Positions 1 through 8,987 of a stretch of DNA of 43,777 nucleotides are shown piece by piece. The DNA is taken from NCBI GenBank assembly GCA_021732525.1, contig JAKFUU010000001.1:93906-137682 (forward strand), written 5' to 3'. A program made the position numbers and the translations under genes. The stretch's first letter is position 1, and each line of letters opens with the position of its first letter. The notes below the pieces were generated by a model that was given only the letters and a program-made list of their open reading frames with translations, was not told the origin of the DNA and did not search any database. Source of the stretch: Sphingomonadaceae bacterium. GTDB taxonomy: Bacteria; Pseudomonadota; Alphaproteobacteria; Sphingomonadales; Sphingomonadaceae.

Positions 1-61
1 ATAAACGGCCAAAATGAAATAAGCCCAATGGCCTTAGCCTGCAAACAAAGGGAGCATAGCT

Positions 62-1018
62 TTGGAAGTTATCCTTGCGCAGCCACGCGGATTTTGCGCG
101 GGCGTTATCCGAGCAATAGAAATTGTTGAACGCGCGCTCGAACGCTATGGTGCGCCGGTTTATGTCCGGCATGAGATTGTTCACAATAAACATGTGGTGG
201 ATCGTCTGCGCGGTATGGGCGCGGTTTTTGTTGATGAATTGGATGAGGTTCCTGCCGGCGCGCTGACAATTTTCAGCGCGCATGGGGTGTCGCGCGCGGT
301 GGAAGCGGATGCATCGACCCGCGCCTTGCCGGTGATTGACGCCACGTGCCCGCTGGTCACCAAAGTGCACCGCCAGGGCCGCCGCTATGCCGCGCTGGGC
401 CGGGCAATCATCCTGATCGGTCATGCCGGTCATGCCGAGGTTGAGGGCACAATCGGCCAGATTGATGCGCCGGTGCATCTGGTCTCAAGCCCCGCCGATG
501 TTGCGGCGCTGGAGCTGGCGACGGATAGCCCGGTCGCTTATGTGACGCAGACAACGCTGAGCGTGGATGACACGCGCGCGATCATCGCGGCGTTGGAAGC
601 GCGTTTTACCGACGTCATGGGACCGGACATTGACGATATTTGTTATGCCACGCAAAATCGCCAGACGGCGGTGCGCGAATTATGCCGTGTTGCCGATATG
701 TTGCTGGTGGTTGGCTCACCCAACAGTTCCAATTCCAGCCGTTTGCGCGAAATCGGAATTGAAGAAGGCTTGGCCAGCTATTTGATTGCCGATGGCGATG
801 CGCTGGATCCGTCTTGGCTGAATTCGCACAGCCGTATCGGGCTTACCGCCGGGGCCTCCGCGCCCGATGAGCTCGTCCAATCGGTGATCGACGCGCTGCG
901 GCGGCTTGGCCCGGTGACCGTGCGCACGCTCGACGGAATTGAAGAGAATATCGAATTTACCTTGCCTGCCGAATTGCGCGATCGCGCCATGGCGGCGGCG
1001 CGCGTTGCAGCGGAGTGA
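62..1018 (+). CDS. ispH: 4-hydroxy-3-methylbut-2-enyl diphosphate reductase
   Basis: IspH carries out the last step of the MEP isoprenoid pathway, reducing HMBPP to IPP and DMAPP with a [4Fe-4S] cluster. The 318-residue protein has the full family length. The cluster cysteines are visible at C12 (GFCAGV), in DATCPLV near residue 96 and in CYATQNRQ near residue 197. The substrate-binding stretches YVTQTTLS and NSSNSSRL are also present. The start is TTG at 62, chosen because an AAAGGGAG ribosome binding site lies 7 bases upstream and the protein then begins exactly at the conserved N-terminus. hpnH follows after 4 bases, so the pair is probably one transcript. An ispH copy at the head of a hopanoid locus is also known from Zymomonas and relatives, and it would supply precursor for squalene. 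Identification is secure. Confidence 0.96.
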   Translation: MEVILAQPRGFCAGVIRAIEIVERALERYGAPVYVRHEIVHNKHVVDRLRGMGAVFVDELDEVPAGALTIFSAHGVSRAVEADASTRALPVIDATCPLVTKVHRQGRRYAALGRAIILIGHAGHAEVEGTIGQIDAPVHLVSSPADVAALELATDSPVAYVTQTTLSVDDTRAIIAALEARFTDVMGPDIDDICYATQNRQTAVRELCRVADMLLVVGSPNSSNSSRLREIGIEEGLASYLIADGDALDPSWLNSHSRIGLTAGASAPDELVQSVIDALRRLGPVTVRTLDGIEENIEFTLPAELRDRAMAAARVAAE

Positions 1019-1022
1019 TATA

Positions 1023-2168
1023 ATGACCCTTCCCCTTTCCCCCTTGCTGCGAATTGGCAGCTATACCCTGCGTCAGCATTTGAAAGGCGGTAAATATCCG
1101 CTGGTATTGATGCTGGAGCCGCTGTTGCGCTGCAATCTGGCCTGCCCTGGCTGCGGCAAGATTGACTATCCCGATGCCATTCTTAACCAGCGGCTGAGCT
1201 ATGACGACTGTATGACCGCGATCGACGAATGCGGCGCACCCGCCGTCTCGATTGCGGGCGGCGAACCGCTGCTTCACCGCGATATGCCGCGAATCGTAAA
1301 GGGTTATATCGCCAAAAAGAAATTCGTGATCCTGTGCACCAATGCGCTGCTGCTCAAAAAGAAGATTGATGATTATGCGCCGTCGCCTTTTTTCACTTGG
1401 TCGATCCATCTGGATGGTGACAAGGGCATGCATGACCATGCGGTCGATCAGGACGGCACTTATGAAGTCGCTATCGAAGCCATTGAACTGGCAAAGGCCA
1501 AGGGTTTTCGTGTTCAGGTCAATTGCACCGTGTTCGACGGCGCGGACCCCGACCGGCTGGCCGGCTTTTTTGATGAAATGGAAAAGCGCGAGGTGGAAAT
1601 TACCATCTCGCCCGGCTATTCCTACGAACGCGCCGCTGATCAGGAACATTTTTTGACGCGCGAGCGAACGCGCAATTTCTTCCGCGATGTATTTCGCAAG
1701 GGCAAGGGCGGCAAAGCCTGGTCCTTCACCAATTCACCGCTTTTCCTCGATTTTCTGGCGGGCAATCAAACCTATGAATGCACCCCCTGGTCGATGCCTT
1801 TGCGCACCGTATTTGGCTGGCAAAAACCATGCTATCTGGTCGGCGAGGGTTATGTGGCAAGCTTTACCGAGTTGATGGAGGGCACCGATTGGGATCAATA
1901 TGGCGTCGGTAAATATGAAAAATGCTCCAATTGCATGGTCCATTGCGGCTTTGAAGGCACCGCAGCAACCGATTCGATTCGCAATCCAATGAAGATGTTC
2001 GGCATCGGCCGCAAGGGCGTGCGCACCGAAGGGCCGTTTGCGCCCGATATCGACTTGTCAAAAGCCCGGCCCGCAGAGGATGTTTTCTCCAGCCATGTCG
2101 AGCGCGAATTGGCGCGAATCAAAACCGCTGATCCCGCAAGCGCCAAGCGCGTGCAGCAAGTGGCGTAA
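1023..2168 (+). CDS. hpnH: Radical SAM adenosylhopane synthase HpnH
   Basis: HpnH joins a 5'-deoxyadenosyl group to diploptene, giving adenosylhopane, the first C35 hopanoid. The 381-residue protein carries the radical SAM triad CxxxCxxC at C37, C41 and C44, then a GGEPLL stretch typical of the SAM-binding region. A cysteine-rich C-terminal segment (ECTPW, KPCYL, KCSNCMVHC) is also present, as in the twitch/SPASM-like ends of this family. The reading frame is open further upstream, but the ATG at 1023 is preferred: GGAG lies 7 bases before it and it begins with the family's MxLPLxPLLRIG-type N-terminus. It is co-directional with ispH and converges on hpnG, whose product acts on the HpnH product. 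Confidence 0.95.
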   Translation: MTLPLSPLLRIGSYTLRQHLKGGKYPLVLMLEPLLRCNLACPGCGKIDYPDAILNQRLSYDDCMTAIDECGAPAVSIAGGEPLLHRDMPRIVKGYIAKKKFVILCTNALLLKKKIDDYAPSPFFTWSIHLDGDKGMHDHAVDQDGTYEVAIEAIELAKAKGFRVQVNCTVFDGADPDRLAGFFDEMEKREVEITISPGYSYERAADQEHFLTRERTRNFFRDVFRKGKGGKAWSFTNSPLFLDFLAGNQTYECTPWSMPLRTVFGWQKPCYLVGEGYVASFTELMEGTDWDQYGVGKYEKCSNCMVHCGFEGTAATDSIRNPMKMFGIGRKGVRTEGPFAPDIDLSKARPAEDVFSSHVERELARIKTADPASAKRVQQVA

Positions 2169-2224
2169 AATTGAGATCGAACATCGCGTGCGGCGGCAAT
2201 CTAGCGGAGGGCACCGCAGCGTTT

Positions 2225-2249
2225 GGATTGTTTCGCTTCGCTCGCAATG
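2225..2249. repeat. Dispersed intergenic repeat fragment
   Basis: The 107-bp gap between the convergent hpnH and hpnG ends contains a stretch of the form GGATTG...CTTCGCTCGCAATG. It resembles a short repeat (reverse complement CATTGCGAGCGAAGCG...) seen between genes in many bacteria. It is partly self-complementary (ATTG against CAAT), so it could act as a two-way stop signal. No typical U-tract follows. The assignment rests on pattern memory only. Confidence 0.35.
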
Positions 2250-2275
2250 GCGATTTACGATAAAGTCATTTCGCT

Positions 2276-2938
2276 CTACAGCGCCGCTGCAATCCGGCTT
2301 GCACCGTGCCGTAATGAGGCCATGGCTTTGGCGAAACCCGTGACTGTGCGAATAAGATGCGGGATTTGTCCAGGCTGACGCGCGAGCGAGGCGAGGATGG
2401 CGGTGACGTTCATCCCGCCCCCTGGCCGCATCGCTACCGCTATTGCCGGGGGCAGTTGATGGCGCGCCCCATCCGATATGCAGCGGATAATGGCAAAGGG
2501 CAGGTCATGCGCGGCGGCGGCGGTGGCGGCAATATGGCTTTCCATATCGGCGGCGATCGCGCCGTGCCGTTGACCCAGCATCTGCTTTTCGGCGGCGTTC
2601 GATATTAACCGGCCGTCGGTATAGATACAGCCGGTTTGTGCGCCGGGAAGGGCAGCGGCCAGCATCGCGGTCCATTGGCCGTCGCACCGCGTCTCGACCG
2701 CGCCGACCAGCCGGTCCGCCACCACCCAATCGCCAATCGCCAGATCGCCTGTTAACGCCCCGGCAAAGCCAAAACTGATGATCGCGCTCGCGCCGTCCGC
2801 TGCATCATTCAACCGGGCGCGCAGCATGTCGCCATCGCCGCCGCCGGGGATGACCAGGAGACCGGGCAGTTTGCCGAGCGCCGCCGCCTCGCGCTTTGTG
2901 CCCGTAGCAATAAGGACCGGCCGGGTCACATCCCCCAT
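2276..2938 (-). CDS. hpnG: Hopanoid-associated phosphorylase/nucleosidase HpnG
   Basis: HpnG removes adenine from adenosylhopane, giving a (phospho)ribosylhopane on the way to bacteriohopanetetrol. The 220-residue protein fits the nucleoside phosphorylase superfamily. It has a glycine-rich phosphate/ribose segment SFGFAGAL at 55-62, the ribose-binding DMES at 131-134 and the purine-site ISDGA at 154-158. The ATG at 2938 overlaps the end of shc by 13 bases, so the two are translationally coupled. hpnG is the last gene of the reverse operon hpnABCDE-shc-hpnG. Its substrate is made by HpnH, encoded just beyond it on the other strand, which supports the assignment. Confidence 0.9.
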   Translation of the reverse strand: MGDVTRPVLIATGTKREAAALGKLPGLLVIPGGGDGDMLRARLNDAADGASAIISFGFAGALTGDLAIGDWVVADRLVGAVETRCDGQWTAMLAAALPGAQTGCIYTDGRLISNAAEKQMLGQRHGAIAADMESHIAATAAAAHDLPFAIIRCISDGARHQLPPAIAVAMRPGGGMNVTAILASLARQPGQIPHLIRTVTGFAKAMASLRHGASRIAAAL

Positions 2939-4926
2939 GCCACGCGCCTGCTGTTGGAGCGTTTAAGGTTGCGATAACGCGCCAGCGCCCACAGCCCGAA
3001 ATATTTGGGATAGCCATGATAGCGCAGATAAAATACGCGGGGAAAACCGCCGCCGGTATAATATTCCTGCCCCCAAAGCCCGTCCGCTTCTTGATGCGCG
3101 ATAAGCCATCCGACGCCGCCTGCCACCGCCTCGCTTTCCACCTCGCCCGCCGCCATCAAGCCAAGCACCGCCCAGGCGGTTTGCGATGCGGTCGAGGGGG
3201 CTGGCGTATAGCCGTGATAATCCAGCGCATAGCTTTCGCAATCCTCCCCCCATCCGCCATCGGGATTTTGGATGGTGACCAGCCAGTCCGCCGCCTTGCG
3301 CACCACCGGCCCCTGCCCATCGGCACCGGCGGCATTGAGCGCGCAGAGCGCCGACCAGGTGCCATAGATATAATTCACCCCCCACCGGCCAAACCAGCTG
3401 CCATCTGCCAACTGATCTTGCTCCAAATAGGCGAGCGCGGCTTGCATCCGTGCGCTGCCCGCCGGTTCGCCGCATTGTGCGAGCATGGATATGCAGCGCG
3501 CCGACACATCCACCGTCGGCGGATCGAGCAGCGCGCCATGATCGGCAAAGGGAATATTGTTCAAATAATGATGGCTGTTATCCGCATCAAACGCGCCCCA
3601 ACCGCCATTGCGGCTTTGCAGGCCCGCGGTCCATTCCACCCCGCGGGCAATCGCTTCGTCATAGGCATGGCCAAGCGCCAAAGGCTGTTTTGCGCGCTCC
3701 ATTGCCATCACCACGACGGCGGTGTCGTCGACATCGGGATAATGCGCATTATTATATTGAAAGGCCCAGCCGCCGGGGCGGACACCGGGCCTTTCGTCGG
3801 CCCAATCGCCCGCGACATCCAGAACCTGCCGCTCTTTGAGCCAGGCGAGCGCCGTGCCAGCCCGCATTTCCGCCTCCGGCCCGCCCGCTTCGAGCATGGC
3901 ATGCGCGGCAAGCGCCGTGTCCCAAACGGGCGAGACGCAGGGCTGGCAATAAATTTCGCCATCGTCGCGGCGAATGAGCAGGCGGTCAACCGAATGCCGC
4001 GCCGCGCTGCGCATCGGATGATCTTCGGCATAGCCCAGGCAATCATACATCATCACGCTGTTGGCCATCGCCGGATAAATAGCGCCCAGCCCGTCTTCAC
4101 CGTTGATCCGCTCGTCCACCCAGGCGGCGCAGCGGTCAATCGCGCGCTGACGCAGCTTTTTGGGCCAAAGCGCATCACCCGCCTTAAGCAAGCGGTCCAG
4201 CATGTTAAAACCTTTGGCCCACAGCCATTTGGTCTGCGCCGCTTTGCTCACCGGCGGCTGCGGCTGGCCGGTGAACAGCTCATCCACCCGCACGCCGCGT
4301 GCATTGCGCGCCAGCGGACGCTTCACCGCCAGCACCAGCAGCGGCACGATCACCGTGCGCGCCCAATAGCTCATTTTGGACAGATGGATGGGGAACCAGC
4401 GCGGCAGCAGGATCAGCTCAGCCGGCAGCGTTGGCACCGCATCCCACGAACCCGCGCCAAATAAGGCGAGCTGAATGCGGGTGAAGACATTCGCCGCCTC
4501 CGCTCCGCCTGCGGATATTATCGCCGTCCGCGCGCGTTCCATATGCGGCGCAGACGGCAAATCGCCGATCATCTTCAATGCGAAATAAGCCTTTATGGTG
4601 GCACTGATATCGAATGCACCGCCATGAAACAAGCCCCAGCCACCATGCGTTTCGGATTGGATACGGTGCAGATAGCGCGCGATCCCGGCTTCCAATGGGC
4701 GATCGATCGGCTCGCCCAGATAATGGCGCAGCAATATATATTCCGCCGGGATGGTGGCGTCGGCCTCCAGCTCAAATACCCAGTGGCCATCTTCTTTTTG
4801 CGCGGCGGCAAGCGCGGCGGCGGCGCGCGCGGCGGCATCATCGGCCTGCGCAACAAGGTCGTTTGGAACAGGATCATATGCGGCAAGATTATCGGGGGCA
4901 GGGTTGGATTTATTCATCATTCCCAT
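2926..4926 (-). CDS. shc: Squalene-hopene cyclase
   Basis: Shc cyclises squalene to hopene/hopanol at the cytoplasmic membrane. The protein is 666 residues, the usual length. The catalytic DxDD motif is DVDDTA at 398-403. Several QW repeats are visible (for example QSRNGGWGAF, DGSWFGRWG, QNPDGGWGED, DGLWGQEYY), with the family's C-terminal GFPRVFYLRYHGYPKYFGLWALARY. The first ATG is at 4926. Two further ATG codons lie at 4920 and 4917 behind a GGGA stretch, so the start may be two or three codons later. It sits 11 bases after hpnE and overlaps hpnG. It is the central enzyme of the locus and is also called hpnF. Confidence 0.97.
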   Translation of the reverse strand: MGMMNKSNPAPDNLAAYDPVPNDLVAQADDAAARAAAALAAAQKEDGHWVFELEADATIPAEYILLRHYLGEPIDRPLEAGIARYLHRIQSETHGGWGLFHGGAFDISATIKAYFALKMIGDLPSAPHMERARTAIISAGGAEAANVFTRIQLALFGAGSWDAVPTLPAELILLPRWFPIHLSKMSYWARTVIVPLLVLAVKRPLARNARGVRVDELFTGQPQPPVSKAAQTKWLWAKGFNMLDRLLKAGDALWPKKLRQRAIDRCAAWVDERINGEDGLGAIYPAMANSVMMYDCLGYAEDHPMRSAARHSVDRLLIRRDDGEIYCQPCVSPVWDTALAAHAMLEAGGPEAEMRAGTALAWLKERQVLDVAGDWADERPGVRPGGWAFQYNNAHYPDVDDTAVVVMAMERAKQPLALGHAYDEAIARGVEWTAGLQSRNGGWGAFDADNSHHYLNNIPFADHGALLDPPTVDVSARCISMLAQCGEPAGSARMQAALAYLEQDQLADGSWFGRWGVNYIYGTWSALCALNAAGADGQGPVVRKAADWLVTIQNPDGGWGEDCESYALDYHGYTPAPSTASQTAWAVLGLMAAGEVESEAVAGGVGWLIAHQEADGLWGQEYYTGGGFPRVFYLRYHGYPKYFGLWALARYRNLKRSNSRRVAWGM

Positions 4927-4937
4927 CTCTATATAAG

Positions 4938-6182
4938 TTACGCCCGCAACGCCAGCCGCGCGGCCACCTCGCCCGATCGCAGCGCGCCCTCAATCGTTGC
5001 GGGAAGCTGGGTCTGCGTCCAATCGCCGGCAAGGAACAGATTGCGCCATCGCGTTGCGGCGGGCGGGCGTTTCCTATCCTGCTCCGGGGTGGCGGCAAAG
5101 GTGGCGCGCCTTTCCTTGACGATTTGCCAGCGCGGCACGCCGCCGCTCAGGCCCAGTGTCTGACAGACATCGGCCCATATCCGCTGCGCCAGCGCGCCGC
5201 GATCACCATCGATGATCGCGTCTGCACCGCTGATCGTTGTTGAAATTCGGGCCGGGTGGCAGACCACCCATTGCGCACAGCCGCCGATCAGCGCGGTGAT
5301 CATCGGCGCATTCGCGGGCGGGGCGACCGCAAAATGCGCATTAAGGATCGAACAGAAGCGGTCGGGGACATTCAGCCCCGGCACCAGGTCCGCCGCGACC
5401 CAAGGGGGGACAGACAGGATAACCGGGCCATCGACCGGTTCGGCCGCTTGACCAAAATCAAGCCCGGTAACCCGGTCACCCGAAAAGACCAGCCCGCGCA
5501 GCCGCGAAGAAAAGCGCGGATGAATATCCCGCGCGCCCAGCCAGGCCAGAGCGGGGTCGACAAAGGCAGCCGCCAGCGTCGGTACCGGCGCAAGCGTGCG
5601 GCAGGCCCGCCCACCGCGCAGAAAGCTTTCCCGCAAAAAACGCGCCGCCAGCCATGCCGATCCCTGCTCAGGCGGGCAGTTGAGCACCGCCAGCATCATC
5701 GGATCGACCACCCGTTGCCAAAAATGACCCCGATTGCGGATGACCGATCCCAATGTGGCCCGCCCGCGCCCGCGCCCACGCAGCGCCAGCGCGGCCAGCG
5801 GCAGATGCTCGATCAATGTGGTGCCCGCCGCGCGCCTTTTCGGATCCAGCAACCACCATGGGATGCGCCCATCGCCAAGCCGCATTGTCCAGCGGCTGTC
5901 ATCGCCCAAATCGTGAAAGACAAAATCAGCCTTATCCGGCCCTTCCAGACAGTCTTGCGCGCCGACCGTCTTCAAATAACGCGCCACCGCTTGATTGCCC
6001 GAAAAGACGAAATGATTGCCATTATCAATCACCTGATCGAGCGTGGGGTCATAATAAGAGCGGCATCGTCCGCCGGCACGCGGTGCCGCCTCATCCATCC
6101 GCACGGCTACCCCGCGCTGCGCCAATGTCACGGCGGCGGAAAGCCCGGCCAGCCCGGCTCCGATAATGCGCGCCGCCGCCAT
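4938..6182 (-). CDS. hpnE: Hydroxysqualene dehydroxylase HpnE (squalene-associated FAD protein)
   Basis: HpnE is an FAD-dependent amine-oxidase-like enzyme that reduces hydroxysqualene to squalene, the last of the three HpnC/D/E steps. The 414-residue product begins with a Rossmann dinucleotide motif, GAGLAG at 8-13, followed by the GGRCRS segment of the FAD family. It ends with LFLAGDWTQTQLPATIEGA, the typical second FAD-contact motif. The ATG at 6182 is chosen rather than the longer open frame because it lies 2 bases after the hpnD stop, is preceded by AAGG, and puts the Rossmann motif at the N-terminus. It is tightly coupled to hpnD and is followed closely by shc. Confidence 0.93.
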   Translation of the reverse strand: MAAARIIGAGLAGLSAAVTLAQRGVAVRMDEAAPRAGGRCRSYYDPTLDQVIDNGNHFVFSGNQAVARYLKTVGAQDCLEGPDKADFVFHDLGDDSRWTMRLGDGRIPWWLLDPKRRAAGTTLIEHLPLAALALRGRGRGRATLGSVIRNRGHFWQRVVDPMMLAVLNCPPEQGSAWLAARFLRESFLRGGRACRTLAPVPTLAAAFVDPALAWLGARDIHPRFSSRLRGLVFSGDRVTGLDFGQAAEPVDGPVILSVPPWVAADLVPGLNVPDRFCSILNAHFAVAPPANAPMITALIGGCAQWVVCHPARISTTISGADAIIDGDRGALAQRIWADVCQTLGLSGGVPRWQIVKERRATFAATPEQDRKRPPAATRWRNLFLAGDWTQTQLPATIEGALRSGEVAARLALRA

Positions 6183-6184
6183 CC

Positions 6185-7024
6185 TTAACGCAACAACCAA
6201 AGCCGCAGCAGCGTGAGGATCAAGGCTGGCTTGCTGGTCTTGATGCGGCGGCGCGGCGGCCTCCACCCCTGCGCCACGCTGCGCCGCAATGTCCGGGCAT
6301 AGACCGCCGCCATCATTTTGGGCGCGATAAGATGACCCTTGGGCCGCCGGGCGAGGATGGCGCCGGCCTGCGCATAATGATCCTGCGCTATTTCCGCTAC
6401 ATGCCGCGCAGCAATGTCGAGCCGGGGGTCGGCGATGAGCGCGGCTATATTCCCCGGCTCGATGCCCGCCGCCATCAGCGCTTCGGCAGGAAGATAGACC
6501 CGGCCAATCGCCGCATCCTCATCAATATCGCGCAAAATATTGGTCAGTTGTAGCGCGCGGCCCAAATGATGCGCCAGCGCGATTCCAGGCGCTTGCTCCA
6601 TGCCGAATATTCGCACCGACAGCCGCCCGACGGCGGAGGCAACCCGGTCACAATAAAGATCAAGCATGGCCATGGAGGGACAGCAGATATCGGCGGCCAC
6701 ATCCATTGCCATGCCGTCGATAACCGCGTGAAAATCATCCCGGTCAAGCGAAAATTGCTGAATCGGGCCGACAAGAAAATGCGCCTGACCCGGATCACCG
6801 CCATCATAAAGCCGGTCAATATCGCGCCGCCATAGCTCCAGCGCGTCGGCGCGCAGCGCAGGCGGCCTGCCGTCATCATCGGCGATATCGTCGACCATGC
6901 GGCAAAAGCCATAAACCGCATACATGGCGTTGCGTTCGGCCAGCGGTAAGATACGCATCCCGGCATAAAAGCTGCTGCCCGATATTTGCGCGCGCAGCGC
7001 GGCGGGTGCGGTGTCGCGGTTCAT
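6185..7024 (-). CDS. hpnD: Presqualene diphosphate synthase HpnD
   Basis: HpnD condenses two farnesyl diphosphates to presqualene diphosphate. The 279-residue protein shows both aspartate-rich Mg-diphosphate motifs of the trans-isoprenyl synthase fold: VDDIADD at 44-50 and TNILRDIDED at 161-170. It also has the family signature YGFCRMVDD, and a substrate-pocket segment at roughly 120-140. The ATG at 7024 overlaps the hpnC stop as ATGA and is preferred to an upstream in-frame Met inside hpnC. HpnC follows the same fold but differs in the second motif. Together with hpnC and hpnE it replaces the single squalene synthase used elsewhere. Confidence 0.94.
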   Translation of the reverse strand: MNRDTAPAALRAQISGSSFYAGMRILPLAERNAMYAVYGFCRMVDDIADDDGRPPALRADALELWRRDIDRLYDGGDPGQAHFLVGPIQQFSLDRDDFHAVIDGMAMDVAADICCPSMAMLDLYCDRVASAVGRLSVRIFGMEQAPGIALAHHLGRALQLTNILRDIDEDAAIGRVYLPAEALMAAGIEPGNIAALIADPRLDIAARHVAEIAQDHYAQAGAILARRPKGHLIAPKMMAAVYARTLRRSVAQGWRPPRRRIKTSKPALILTLLRLWLLR

Positions 7025-7869
7025 GGCTGGCGCCTTAACAGACCGGTGAGCGCGGCGGGGATCGCGATCGCTGCCGCCTCCCACTTATGATGATGCACGC
7101 GCTGCGACAGCGGATCGCGCCGGCATAATCGCCGGGCAAGGCTGCGCGCCAATCGGTGGATCACCGCGACTTCGGCGGCCAGCCGGTGATCCCGGATCAT
7201 GGCGGAAAATTCTGCCGCTTGATCGAGCAGGGTGAGGCTATTTTCCGCCATTTCGGCAATCACAGCGCGCAAGGCCGGGCTGGCAAGCGGCGCGTCAAGA
7301 TCCGTAAGGTTGGCTTGGTGCCGCGCGAGCAGATCGAGCGGGAGATAGACCCTGTCCATCATATGCCTGTCCTTGCCGCAATCTTGCAAATGATTGACTA
7401 TTTGCAGCGCAGCACACAGCGCGTCATTGGCGGGCCAGCAAGCATGGCTCTCGCCATGAACATCCAGCACAAATCGGCCCACCGGCATGGCAGAATAGCG
7501 GCAATAATCCATCAGCGCGTCCCAATCCGTATGGCGGTTGACCATAATATCGCGCTCAAATGCGGTGAGCAGGTCAAACCCATGCTGGCGCGGCAAGCCG
7601 TGGCCATCGCAAATCTGCCGCAGCGCCAATGCCGGAGCGCTGGCATCGCTTGATCCTTCCAGCGTGGCGCGCATCGCCGCAAGATGCGCCTGCTTGTCGG
7701 CGGCGCTGGCCTCGGCATGGTCGGCAATATCATCGGCGGTGCGGGCAAATCGGTAAAAAGCCAGAATCGGCGCGCGGTGGCGCGGCGCAATCAGCCAGCT
7801 TGCCACCGGGAAATTTTCATCCCGGTGCCCTTTGCCCGATGTTAGGTGGGTGGCCGCCTGCGTCATCAT
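7021..7869 (-). CDS. hpnC: Hydroxysqualene synthase HpnC
   Basis: HpnC converts presqualene diphosphate to hydroxysqualene. The 282-residue protein belongs to the squalene/phytoene synthase fold: ADDIADH at 45-51 is the first metal motif. The second is altered to NHLQDCGKD at 159-167, a variant form typical of HpnC compared with HpnD. It also has RFARTADD and RVYLPLDLL. The start is the ATG at 7869, which overlaps the hpnB stop as ATGA; a second ATG follows directly at 7866. The frame stays open far upstream inside hpnB, but that part is a shadow. Overlaps at both ends show strict co-translation within the operon. Confidence 0.93.
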   Translation of the reverse strand: MMTQAATHLTSGKGHRDENFPVASWLIAPRHRAPILAFYRFARTADDIADHAEASAADKQAHLAAMRATLEGSSDASAPALALRQICDGHGLPRQHGFDLLTAFERDIMVNRHTDWDALMDYCRYSAMPVGRFVLDVHGESHACWPANDALCAALQIVNHLQDCGKDRHMMDRVYLPLDLLARHQANLTDLDAPLASPALRAVIAEMAENSLTLLDQAAEFSAMIRDHRLAAEVAVIHRLARSLARRLCRRDPLSQRVHHHKWEAAAIAIPAALTGLLRRQP

Positions 7870-8987
7870 GCCCGCACCGCTTGCGCGCGGCCCTTCCACA
7901 TCCCGCCTTTGCCGCGATAATAATTCCAGGCCGAAAGCAACGTGCAGCCCGCATAAAAGCCCGCAATCAACGGCAGCGCCAGACCCCAAAATGGCGAACG
8001 CTGATAAAAGCGCAGCATGGGTTGAAACAGCATCGCCATCAGCAGCCAGACGGCAAGCCCCAGCATCCGCAGCGTGCCATCGCCCAAAAGCGCGCAGAGC
8101 GGCGGCGCGGCAAAAAGCAGCGCAAGGCCAAAAATCGTCCCGCCCAGCAGCCAGGGCGAATAGCCAAGCTGCGCATAGGCCGACCGGGTGATCATCGCCG
8201 CAACATCGCTGGCATGGGGGTAAGCCCGGATGCTGCGCGCGCGGTCCGTTAGCCCCAACCAAATAGGTGCGCGGCGTTTCATCTGCGCGCCCAGCGCGCA
8301 ATCATCGATCAACGCGCTGCTTATTGCCGCAACCCCGCCCGACGCCGCCAGCATATCGCGGCGCACCAGCATGCAGCCGCCCGCCGCCGCGCCCTGTCCT
8401 TTGGGACGGTTCACCCGCGCAAATGGATATAGCATCTGAAAGAAAAAGACGAAAGCGGGGATCAGCGCCCTTTCCGCCAGACTGATACAGCGCAGCCGCG
8501 CCATCAACGATACCATGCCCAGCCCGCCCGCTTCGGCCCGCGCGGCCAGTGCGCGCAAATTGCTCGGCGCATGGACAATATCTGCATCGGTAAAGAGCAG
8601 ATAGCGGGGCGTTTCGCCCGCCGCCTCCACCCCTTGCGCCATTGCCCAAAGCTTACCCGTCCAGCCCAGCGGCAGCGCCGCGCCCGTCCGCACCGTCAAC
8701 TTTGCACCACCAGCGGCGCGGGCCATATCGGCGGTGCCGTCGCTGCTGGCGTCATCGACCAGCAGGATTTGAAATTCACCCGGATAATCCTGCGCCGTTA
8801 AGCTGGCGATGGCGGCCTGCACCACGTCGGCCTCATTACGGGCAGGGACGATGGCCGTCACCGCAGGCCATGCCGCCGGCGGTGCAGCCTCCATCCGGTC
8901 ATCGCGGATATGGCAGCGCCAAAAACCGCCGCGCAGCAGCGCCAGGCCTAGCCAAAGTGCCAGCATGATCCCGCCCAATATGATCAT
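7866..8987 (-). CDS. hpnB: Hopanoid-associated glycosyltransferase HpnB (GT2)
   Basis: This is a family 2 glycosyltransferase anchored in the inner membrane. The 373-residue protein starts with one hydrophobic segment. Next comes the GT-A domain with VPARNEADV, the nucleotide-binding VDDASSDG and the DxD-type FTDADIV. Two or three hydrophobic segments follow at the C-terminus. This matches the HpnB family found in hopanoid loci; its exact sugar donor and acceptor are not established. The start is taken as the ATG at 8987, which overlaps the hpnA stop as ATGA. An in-frame TTG lies two codons upstream at 8993. It is the second gene of the reverse operon. Confidence 0.9.
   Translation of the reverse strand: MIILGGIMLALWLGLALLRGGFWRCHIRDDRMEAAPPAAWPAVTAIVPARNEADVVQAAIASLTAQDYPGEFQILLVDDASSDGTADMARAAGGAKLTVRTGAALPLGWTGKLWAMAQGVEAAGETPRYLLFTDADIVHAPSNLRALAARAEAGGLGMVSLMARLRCISLAERALIPAFVFFFQMLYPFARVNRPKGQGAAAGGCMLVRRDMLAASGGVAAISSALIDDCALGAQMKRRAPIWLGLTDRARSIRAYPHASDVAAMITRSAYAQLGYSPWLLGGTIFGLALLFAAPPLCALLGDGTLRMLGLAVWLLMAMLFQPMLRFYQRSPFWGLALPLIAGFYAGCTLLSAWNYYRGKGGMWKGRAQAVRA

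Noticed and set aside
3016-4464. Long forward open frame (482 codons) antisense to shc
   Set aside because: It runs fully inside shc, is Arg/His/Pro-rich with no domain or ribosome binding site, and is a usual by-product of GC-rich coding sequence.
5256-6188. Forward open frame (310 codons) antisense to hpnE
   Set aside because: Basic, low-complexity translation without recognisable motifs; hpnE is secure on the other strand.
6183-6266. N-terminal extension of HpnE (28 extra residues)
   Set aside because: The extension overlaps hpnD, lacks similarity to the family and would place the Rossmann motif too far from the start.
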